A stretch of DNA of 64,000 nucleotides, taken from NCBI GenBank assembly GCA_951812925.1, contig OX638370.1, positions 33,971,948 through 34,035,947 on the forward strand, given 5' to 3'. The notes below the pieces were generated by a model. The model was not told the origin of the DNA and did no database searches. It saw only the letters and a list, made by a program, of their open reading frames with translations. Origin of the DNA: Calliopum simillimum. Taxonomy: Eukaryota; Arthropoda; Insecta; Diptera; Lauxaniidae. Shown here piece after piece: positions 55,226 through 64,000 of the stretch (positions within the stretch are counted from its first letter, which is position 1; each line of letters starts with the position of its first letter). A program made the translations under genes and the position numbers.

Positions 55226-56585
55226 AAACTTACGCGGAGAATGACACACACTTGCGTTCTTCAGAAAATTTTTTAACTTTGTTTTAGAAAAAAACACACG
55301 AACATACGCTGTCAAAAAACCAAAACGGGCAAATTAAGTACACTAAGAAGCAGTTAGGGACAGAACGGAGAATGAGTTTTTCACACGTTATGATATAATT
55401 TCGTAGTAAAAAATTAAAAATTATTATTTTTTTTTTTTAAAGCTATTCGTATTGCTCTTGTATTTGTATTAAATAGTGAAAATATCAAATTTAAAATTTA
55501 AACATGGTTTTGAGCCCCGGAACATAGAATGGTATATTTTTTGGAGAATCACCCATATGTACAATAGTTTGGAAAGATATTCTCAATATTTTGAAACATT
55601 TTGCAACCATATAAAACGATCAATTTCATATCGTAGATGGCACGCGCTTTGCAATGATAAAACAATAAAGCCCAAAAGTATGCAATTAATTTTTTTAAAT
55701 GATTTTCTCTACCTTTTGCAAAGTCAAAGTACATTTTTCTAATTACTCCAAATACATTTTTTTAATATGTATGAATCACTCTCTTCAGATTTACACAATT
55801 TATATGCGCTGCTGTCATTAAACTCAAGTATTTTTGCACACGTGCGCCTAAAATGCTGCAATGTAATATTAAAACACTTACGTATACAAAGGGTTGATGT
55901 CTGTGATATGATGTTTAAAGTATGTAATCGAAACTCACATATTTAGTCTACTTTTTTCGCAATTTACTTTTTTTTTATTTCAATAAAATTAATGAAATGC
56001 ATTTATGAGAATATGAAATCCCTGAAGTATAAACTCCAAACGATGAGATAAGAACCGCGAAAATGATTTTGCAAAAGTATATCATTAGAATAATGCACAC
56101 GTGTATGTTTATGCATACAACTCCCATATGTAATTGTACATACAAGCATACGCATTTGTCTGTCTGTCTGTCTGTCTGGCTGTGTGACGACTTTGTGTCA
56201 AGTGTTGACAAGTGAACCTGAAAAACACTTAAAATGTGAAAATCCCTAGAGTTTTAAGGAGTTTCAAGTTGTGGTTATTTTGTGTGTTATTTTCAAGTGT
56301 CTTTGAATAAGGCAAAAGAAGAAACTCTTTGCATGTGTGTGTGTGCAAATTTCGTTTGTGTTTTGAATAACACACACTCATTAAATTTAAAATATTCGCG
56401 TCAAGTTGCTTGCAAACTCATTAATGATAAAAGCAGAAATCAAACGGAGGAAAATTACGTTTTTTTTTTTTGTCCTTCTTGAATAAATTATTTCAAGTTG
56501 CACAGTTGAGTGATTTGAGTTACACAGTTGTATTTGTGTCAGCATTTGAAAATAAAGTTACGCCGAAGAGTTAATGCTTTTCAAA
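55226..56585. other. Gene-free stretch, partly unique
   Basis: An open frame of 88 codons (55476-55742) has no recognisable domain, though its composition is less biased than most. CTGTCTGTCTGTCTG microsatellite at 56157-56180. 55230-55400 carries GCGGAGAATGACACAC and ACGGAGAATGAG text related to the repeat at 62200. Confidence 0.3.
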
Positions 56586-56588
56586 TAA

Positions 56589-58603
56589 CACTGGTCGACA
56601 AATTTCCGAAAAAATTTTGACTGGAGAAGAGGATGATGTTTCTTAAGTAATTTGGGTGCGCTGAATTCGAATCTGCAATTGGTTTTTCTCTATCAGGTCA
56701 GGTTTTGGAGATAATCGACCTTTTCGATTTTTGAGGTTATAGCTCCATTTTTTTGAACATATTTTGAGAAACCCAATTTCGATCGAATATGTTTTTACAC
56801 TATTATAGAGAAAAATTTTTAAGCTTTTGACAAGTGTACCAATATCTAAGATCCGATTCCAATTGGCTGAGTTATAGCAACGAAAAGTTCTTTTTTATAG
56901 TAGTTTTTTACACTTTTTCGTGTTTAAGCCAAATTAAACACGGTTTTTTTGCCAGTAGCTTATTAAAGTATATGTTTTTTTATATTTTAGTTCAATAGTG
57001 TATTTAATTGCAAATATTTGGAGTTCAATTTTAGTAAAATCGGATCATTTTTTAAAAAGTTATTAAGGTTTTAGTGAAATAAGACCATTTCGATTTTCAT
57101 AGAAAACACAAATTACACAGTTCTGCATGGGTTTTTCTCTCTAAGTTTTAAAAAGCGATTTCTTTAGATTTAAGTGTGCTAATTACGAGAAAAATAGTGA
57201 AAAAATTCCAGCACGTCAGAATTTTCAGTGACTTAAGTTTTACTTAAGTGCCTTTTTTGTATATACAAGACTACCACGCCTATACTACTCAACGTATCAA
57301 AACCATATTTGCACCAGATGTTTTTTTGATGCTCCAACACATTTGCAAGAAATATGGGATCGATTGGACAAGGGGGTGTTGTACCCCTCATACAAAAAAA
57401 AACTCAAAATAATTGAAAATTTTATTTGAGTCGCTCCTGCGCCTATACCAGTAAGTATATTGAAACCATATTAACAGCATATATCCGCCTGATATTCCGA
57501 CAGATTTGTCTTGACAATAGGGGCAATCAAATAAAAGTACGGTGCGCTCGGTATGCAAAGAAAACATACTATAAGAAAAAAAAAAAAAAAAAAAACCATA
57601 TCTACTTACTTGACCTGCATTATGAAACTTGATATCTGGATGAACATTATGCAAAACATTTATCTTGATCGTACGGGGAGCACCAAAAAAATGCATGGTG
57701 CAAGAATGGTTTAAATATGTTGAGTATTTTAGGCGTGATATTGAAGAGTACATATGCACAAGCTGCTGCATAGATGAACAATGGTTCCCCTCTGAAAATT
57801 ACGAGAGTGCTTTTTAATGTATTTTTTGATGTTGAGCCCAAATCCATTTTCAGAATTGCTCTATCACGTCCAAATTTTGAGAAAATTTGCAATAACAGTG
57901 AAAAACACACGATTTTCTATTATTTTTGAGGTTATGAAAACTGGAATATCTCAAAACTCTGACGTGATGGAAAGAAACCTAGTTTATATTCGTGATGAGG
58001 AGGTTCCAAACTACCATAATTGGATTCAAAAATCAAGAGAGGAGAAAAAAGTGTCGAATTTGCAGGCCTGTGTTATTTTAAAATTTTTGTTGAACAAATT
58101 CATTCAAAATCGAAATAATCTTATTTCACTAAAACCTTAATTACTTTTTAAAAAATGATCCGATTTGGCTAAAATTGAACTTTAAATATTTGTAATTAAA
58201 TACACTATTGAACTAAAATATAAAAAATATATTTATGTATAAGCGACTGGCAAAAAAACCGTGTTTAATTCGGCTTAAACACGAAAAAGTGTAAAAAACT
58301 ACTATAAAAGTGAACTTTTCGTTGCTATAACTCAGCCAATTTGAATCGGATCTTAGATATTGGAACACTAATTGAAAGTTTAAGAATTTTTCTCTATAAA
58401 AGTGTGAAAACATATTCGATCGAAATTGGGTTTCTCAAAATATGTTCGAAAAAATGGAGCTATAACCTAAAAAATCGAAAAGGTCGATTATCTCCAAAAC
58501 CTGACCTGATAGAGAAAAACCGATTGCAGATTCGAATTCAGCGCACCAAATAACTCTAAGAACACTATTTGGTTGGTCCAGTCGAAAATCGTGTAGACCA
58601 GTG
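56589..58603. mobile_element. CAC-ended palindromic element, second copy (interrupted)
   Basis: CACTGGTCGACAAATTTCCG at 56589 and GATTTTCGTGTAGACCAGTG-type end at 58603, TAA outside (56586-56588, 58604-58606). It is the reverse-oriented relative of 21725-22759, arm for arm, but its centre is split by the insertion 57116-58072. Confidence 0.9.
57116..58072. mobile_element. CACAG-ended insertion with TTA duplication
   Basis: CACAGTTCTGCA at 57116 and TGCAGGCCTGTG ending at 58072, TTA on both sides (57113-57115, 58073-58075). The uninterrupted relative near 22243 has a single TTA (as TAA on the plus strand). The interior includes TTTTTGATGTTGAGCCCAAA and GGAATATCTCAAAACTCT, resembling text inside the 46318 palindrome. 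Open frames up to 127 codons have no domain. Confidence 0.85.
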
Positions 58604-58655
58604 TAATTGAATATAAGATTTTCAAGAATTCTTTTAAAAATTTTTATGATAATTA

Positions 58656-59555
58656 CACAGGCCTGCTTATTTACAATTAAGAATTTCTATTGACGAATTC
58701 TTACAAGTTATCCTTGCTGCAAATGGCGAAAAGTGCATTATTCAATCATATGGCGTACTTCGAGGATTAAGTGTCATTTAGTTTTGTACAATAGCCATGA
58801 ACTTCCTCACAAAATATCAACTTTCTAAATATTTGGATCATTACATTACGATTTATCTTCCATCGAAGTACAGTCATCTCAACTCCATGCAAATATAATT
58901 ATGTTATTTGTTGAAAAATCTTGGACGATATGGACGATAACTTTGGAAGCAATGATCTAATTGGAAAAGTTAAAAGCTCAAGTTTTATTGGTACGATTAT
59001 GTCTATCCGAAGCCGTTGCCAAAATCAATTAAGACATTTACTGTTAGTGTGCTAAGCCTTCTAAAATACCTTAAAACAATGTTTTTGCATAGAATTGTGA
59101 CGAAGTAGAAAAAACCAAGCTCAGACTCAGAAATAGGCGACCCTTCGTCCTCAAAATTTGCTGTATATTACCGGAATGAAACTGAATGAATGTATTGGAA
59201 ATCTTTTTGTCCACGTTATTAGAGGAAGAGTCTTATTCTGAAAGTGATGACAATGTCGACAATAACCAAGTCACAGAAGATCCGAATAATTTAAAAGAAA
59301 AGTTGGAAAGAGCTTTTGAAAATTTTACTCAAAGTGCCAACAGAAAACCAATGCCATGTCTGAAGTTTAAATAAAGGCAGCGGACTTATTTTCTAATGAA
59401 GGAGATTGAGGATATTATCTCAAAAAAGCTTTTAAATTCTTTCCAAGATTCAACTTATACGCGTTGAAGCTGATAGATGATTTTTCTTTCTGAAAAATGT
59501 ACCAAAACATGAACTTTTTTGTCCCAACCTATTTTTTTTTATTATTTTTTGAGGG
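58656..59555. other. Lone CACAGGCCTGC end and unclassified sequence
   Basis: CACAGGCCTGCTTATTT at 58656, preceded by TTA, copies the terminal text of the 57116-58072 element but no partner end is seen downstream. What follows may be the body of a longer relative. A 62-codon open frame (59186-59374; acidic ESYSESDDNVDNNQ) is the best coding hint and is not convincing alone. Confidence 0.35.
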
Positions 59556-59557
59556 TA

Positions 59558-61618
59558 GGGGAACTGATGCTATTATGGTATAGCTAATGTTTAGGTGGAA
59601 TTTGAAAGAGAACCGTTAGAACAATTTCAGCCAAATTTTTTTATGTTGGCTACAGAATATATTTCAATAAAATGTGTGCAATTTCATTAAAAAAAGTTAT
59701 TTAGTAAAATCTGAAAAAAGACAAAAAAGCAGTTTTCAAAAAGTTGGCAGGTAATGTGGTATATATGGTGGCACAATGTGGTATATATACTGATCAGTAC
59801 TTGTAAAGTGGGCTGGTAATGTGGTACATATAAATAGGGTAATGTGGTATACTTAACCATACAACCAAATATAAAGTTTGAAAGGTATGAAATAAGTTCA
59901 TAATAACATTTAGGGGAGGGGGGGGGGCTAGTGTGGACTGGGGGCTAGTGTGGACAAATTCAAATTCTCGCGCCGTTTTGAATTTTTTGTTTCTGTTTTA
60001 TATTTTTCAAGTTGGTATTTGCACTCGGCATCACCAGAAAAAAATTCATTTGTTGACAGTTCAGCTTTCCATGATAACGTGACCGAACGTGTTTTACGCA
60101 GCAAAAAGTAATTTTTTTGTGATACTTTTAAACTAATTATTCTTTTGCTGTAGTGTTAATAGATAATACAACTTAAAATAGTGTTTATTTAAACCATTGA
60201 AATTATTTTTGAAGAACTTTACCATAAGATTAAAAAAAAATATTTTTGTTTAAAAAGACATGAAGGGGCTAGTGTGGACAACTGAAATGGGGCTAGTGTG
60301 GACATGTCCGCAGCAGCTGAAATGACTCCAGAAATCGTCAGACCATTACTAAAAGCCGTTCCAAGAAAGTACGTTACTAAAAAGAAAGAACGACAGATTC
60401 ACGTATCCCGATTTACCGGATACCAGCGAAATTTACCGAAATGAAATAGTGGCAAAGCTGCCACAACCACAACAACTGTCGGAAACATCGCGATCAGCAA
60501 GTTATATGAAGTTTGAAACAACATGGACAAAAAGTATTTTATATTGGCCAAATTGTCACGATCCACGGTTCTCAAGATTTCGACATTACGTTTCTAAAAA
60601 GAAAGAACGATAAATTCACGTATCCCGAAATACCGGATACCAGCCAAATTCACCGAAATGAAATAGAGGCAAAGCTGCCATAAGCACAACAACTGCCGAG
60701 AACATCTCGATCAGCAAGTTATATGAAGTTTGATATAAATTTCTCCAACTACAACATGGGATAGCAGTTAATTTTTTATTTGTATTATTATTTGTATAAC
60801 ATCATTATTTTCTTGAATAAACATGTATCTGAACTCTTTCTTAACGTTTTTGTATGAATTATTAAGTTTCTTATGGTGTCCACATTAGCCCCCAGTTAAA
60901 TCAATGGTTGTCCACATTAGCCCCGTATAAGGGGCTAGTGTGGACAAATGTTAGCTCTTTTTAAAAGAATTTAATAGTGCATTTATGAAAATAAAAATTC
61001 ATAACTATTGATGCAATTATGAAGGCAAGAGGTATAAGTAATCGCTAAAAATTACTTTATCACAAAAATGATATATTTTCTTACATAATTTTGTAATTAT
61101 ATAAAATTTGTCCACACTAGCCCCCCCCTCCCCTACATTGGTTCTCAAACTCATAGCTTTTATAAAAAAATAAACAGCAATCAATAAAGTTAAGAATAAC
61201 AAGAAATATTCATATACCACAATAGCGAATCCCGACTATACCACACTGGCCAATTTTAAGAAATTACAAAATTCTAAAAATAAAATGGGAAACTTTGTGA
61301 ATTTACATAGTTAAACACTTATTTCGCAATACTTAGCATTTACCTTTATTGAATATAAATAAAACTTCACCAAAAAGCAACTTTTTCTTAACAAAATTTT
61401 TTTGCAAAAAATACGGAAAAAAAAATCAACCACACGCGACTTACGTTTTGTTCAACTGACACCGGAAAAATTTTGTATGGTGCATGACAGCAACACATCC
61501 CTGGTTTTTCATGTTTTCTGATAGGATAAAAGCAGTGACGTTCGCTGGTTCTTTCCCAAATCGGAGATATGCGACCATACCACATTGAAAAACTATACCA
61601 TAATAGCATCAGTTCCCC
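59558..61618. mobile_element. Type A TA-flanked element, second copy (with nested type C)
   Basis: GGGGAACTGATGCTATTATG at 59558 and CATAATAGCATCAGTTCCCC ending at 61618, TA outside (59556-59557, 61619-61620). Without the nested element it is about 838 bp, close to the 835 bp of the copy at 14388-15222, which is in opposite orientation. TGTGGTATATATGG-type subterminal repeats are kept. Confidence 0.9.
59913..61133. mobile_element. TA-flanked element with GGGGCTAGTGTGGACA repeats (type C)
   Basis: GGGGAGGGGGGGGGGCTAGT at 59913 mirrored by CTAGCCCCCCCCTCCCC ending at 61133; TA outside both. GGGGCTAGTGTGGACA or its complement occurs at 59927, 59939, 60264, 60289, 60888, 60918, 60929 and 61108. 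60360-60480 and 60580-60720 are two related copies of a segment with AGAAAGAACGACAGATTCAC and GATACCAGCGAAATTTACCG. No complete transposase was found. Confidence 0.9.
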
Positions 61619-61619
61619 T

Positions 61620-62408
61620 ATAGAATATGATGACCTTAATATCTGGAATATTTTTTAAAAATTAACATAAACTTTCAGGATTCCCATATGTTTTTCTTTT
61701 AAGTTTCGCTTAAACAATATATTGAAAAAATTAAAATAAAATTTTTGTCTCAAAACGCTTAAGTAATCTTTAGAAAAATCCAACATAAATTTTAAGGGTT
61801 GCCAGATGGTTGTTTTCGAAAATTTATTTTAAATCTTACTTTATTTCACGTTCGGCATTATGATTACACACTAAAAAATAAAAGTTTTTATCATTAAAAA
61901 CTGACTGACGATTAAATCGTTAAACAACTAGTTTAATAAAATCTAAAAAAAACCGAGTGGCAACCTTGAAAATTTTTGTACCATTTCAAAAAAGTTTATC
62001 TAAGCGTTTCTGATACCAAAAATTTAAATTTAGACAAAAAACAAAAGAGTTAAAAAAGATTTTCGAAAATAACCAGGTGGCAACCTTAAAAATTTGTGTC
62101 GGATTTTTGCAAAGTTTATTTAAGTTTTTTAAAACTAAATTTTAATTTTTATTTTTTAAATAAATGGTTTAGGCAAAACAACAAAAAAAAAACTAGACGG
62201 ACGGTTACTAACTGGAGAATGACGAAGTGTTGCAAAAAACAACAGAGAATGATTAAACGGAGGATGCCAAAATGTTGCAAAAATAGTAATATCACAAGGA
62301 AAATAGCAATTATTTTTAAAGAAGTTTAAACTGGTGGAAAGCCCCTTAAATTGTTCATTGATTTAATTACCTATATGAATATAAAATAATATCTTTAGTA
62401 ATATAAAA
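61620..62408. repeat. Segmental repeat, copy 2
   Basis: Direct relative of 53771-55225, about 8 kb away. Carries AAGGGTTGCCAGATGGTTGT at 61795 and the mirrored AACCAGGTGGCAACCTT near 62088, with inverted homology extending well beyond, so it is a foldback-type repeat. The junction with the type A element preserves the target TA. Confidence 0.75.
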
Positions 62409-63228
62409 CTAGTAAGAGTGTAACATTTGGCCTGGCCAAACATTAAATACCCTACACTGGAGTATTTTGAAAATTTTGCTTATATGGGAAGTTCCACGCT
62501 CTCTTGTTCGAGTTCACCCAGTTTTTGCTCAGAGCTTGCATTTATAGTTTCTAGTGTCTGAGTGAAATTTGGTTGAATTATGTCAAAAAACTCTTTCAGT
62601 ATAGCATTTTGAAACTTTTGCTTATATGGGAGGTGCCACACCCCCTTGTCCGGTTTCACCCAATTTTTGTTGAGAGCTTTCATTTATCTTAGTGTCTAAG
62701 TCAAATTTGGTTCAATTATCTAAAAAAACGCTTTCAGTATAGCGTTTTGAAGCTTTTGCTTACATGGGAGGTGCTACGCCTTCTTACCCAAATTTGCCCA
62801 GTTTTTTATCAGAGCTTGCGCTTACAATTCGTAGTATTAATGTGTATTTTGGTTGCATTGTCGTGAAAAATACTCCTAGAATTGTATGGGCGGTAGGCGT
62901 GTCCGTTGACCGATTTTACTCATTTTCAATCCCACGAGCTTACTTTGACAACGGAGGCAGTGTACCAAATTTCATTGAATTATCTTGCTCAGTTTTCCCA
63001 AAAAGTGTATTTCCACACACAGCCAGCCAGCCAGCAACCCAGCCAGCCAGCAACCCAGCCAACCAGCCAACCAGCCAGCCAGCCAGACAGACGGACAGAC
63101 GGACATGGCTATATCGACTCAGGAGGTAACGCTGATCAAGAATATATATATTTTTCCATATCTGCCACTCCTTCTCTGCGTTACAAACGGAAGGACAAAG
63201 TGAATATACCCTGAGTGTAGGGTATACA
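62409..63228 (-). mobile_element. DINE-1-like element, full length
   Basis: CTAGTAAGAGTGTAACATTT with the palindromic TTTGGCCTGGCCAAA, four promoter-like TTGCTTATATGGGAGGTGCC units, an expanded CAGC/CAAC tract (63020-63085), GACGGACAGACGGACATGGC, and GTGAATATACCCTGAGTGTA-GGGTATAC at the end. Inserted in an A run that copy 1 of the segmental repeat preserves uninterrupted near 55220. Confidence 0.85.
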
Positions 63229-64000
63229 AAAAACTCTAAGTCTAGGTCATTATGAAATCACGCAGAAAACAATATACTATTGTAGAACATCGTAACGCAT
63301 AATATCCTGTTTTTAAGAGTTTCTTAGACTCCTTTCTTTCTATCACAAAAAAAAAAGTGGCTTGTAATGGGTTAAAATTGTTCTGCAGTAATATTCTGCG
63401 GAAAATTTTATTAGGGGCCACAAAAGACGAATAATGTTTTAAGCTTCAGAATGATGATATTGATATTGCATTTTTCTAATATGTAGGTACCCTTAAATAC
63501 TTTTCGACTTCAAGTCATTCAAGGATTTACCTTTGAAGAAAAGGCATTCAATTTTGAAGCGTGCCCTTTTAAGGTACCCTTAAATACTTTTCGACTTCAA
63601 GTCATTCAAGGATTTACCTTTGAAGAAAAGGCATTCAATTTTGAAGTGTTCTTTGACCCTAAATAGATTTCCGATTACAAATACTACGAAATCCTTTGTA
63701 TGTGAGATAAGATGCGTTTACTTCAAAGGGTGATATCTCGTTTATGTGGAACTGCGACATAAGCCTGAAAACAGCGCTTTCTGCAACTTCGAGCAAGGAT
63801 ATCTCAAGCAATTCTGACCTCAGCGTCAGGAGAACGTAAGAGTATGAACATATGTTCAGTCAAAAGTTTATTCCATGTTTTTTATTTTCTGTTACACAGT
63901 CACATTAATTAAAATAAAGACTGGATTTTTTTGTAATTTTAATTGCATCACAAGACAGAGCTCGAATTTCTAAAAGCAATAAAGATAATTTAAAGACAAA
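63229..64000. other. Gene-free end of window with an 87-bp tandem duplication
   Basis: 63486-63572 and 63573-63658 are two nearly identical 87-bp units (GGTACCCTTAAATACTTTTC ... GCATTCAATTTTGAAG). The rest carries GATATCTC at 63732 and 63795 and no recognisable gene. Confidence 0.7.

Noticed and set aside
59186..59374. 62-codon acidic frame as a gene
   Set aside because: Plausible composition but isolated, with no flanking coding sequence; could be a transposon remnant.

Overview
The window is an AT-rich stretch of an insect nuclear genome, almost certainly a dipteran and probably a higher fly. The pointers are DINE-1/INE-1-like repeats, a DD37E mariner, several insect LINE types and fly-style core promoters (TATAAATA followed by an ACAGTT initiator). 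No bacterial gene, operon, CRISPR array, rRNA or complete tRNA is visible. The species cannot be named from sequence alone.

Only one kind of ordinary gene is convincingly present: two intact intronless paralogues of a secreted protein of about 400 residues (882-2087 and 17346-18557, both +). The last 21 codons of a third relative lie at 18796-18858. Coding sequence, core promoter and the start of the 3' UTR are duplicated together, so this is a small tandem gene cluster. The 15 kb between the intact copies is almost entirely mobile DNA. The protein family is not recognised; a signal peptide, conserved cysteines and patches of clustered replacements suggest a fast-evolving secreted product.

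The rest is a layered graveyard of transposons, with many layers datable by target-site duplications. 1-560: LINE reverse-transcriptase tail. 2.5-6.7 kb: Helitron-type minisatellite split by a hAT element with exact 8-bp duplications, itself holding two more elements. 7-9.1 kb: DINE-1 fragments and a broken LINE. 10.7-13.5 kb: palindrome whose loop is a 169-bp tandem array. 13.5-17.2 kb: nested TA-flanked elements reaching to within 60 bp of the second gene's TATA box. 18.6-20.2 kb: Helitron end, third-gene remnant and a foldback. 21.2-24 kb: nested CAC-ended palindromes. 24-28 kb: Tc1 remnants, including a palindrome with two inverted transposase halves. 29.9-32.1 kb: a complete Helitron end to end, with a nested mariner. 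32.4-35.1 kb: two more foldbacks. 37.2-38.5 kb: internally deleted LINE. 44.2-47.9 kb: DD37E mariner interrupted by a LINE and a palindrome. 47.9-49.5 kb: (AATTC)n-type satellite. 49.6-63.2 kb: DINE-1 copies, an AAGCGCTTC-rich element, a second Chapaev-like palindrome with an insert, a segmental repeat, and nested elements with TA-duplicated ends.

The most interesting structure is that different repeats act as each other's empty sites, so several insertions can be defined to the base inside the window. Two groups stand out: TA-flanked elements built from related subterminal repeats (TAATGTGGTA, TAATGTCGTGC, TAGTGTGGAC), and large palindromes with CAC termini and 3- or 4-bp duplications, as reported for the Chapaev branch of the CMC superfamily. 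All superfamily names come from motif recall, not database search.
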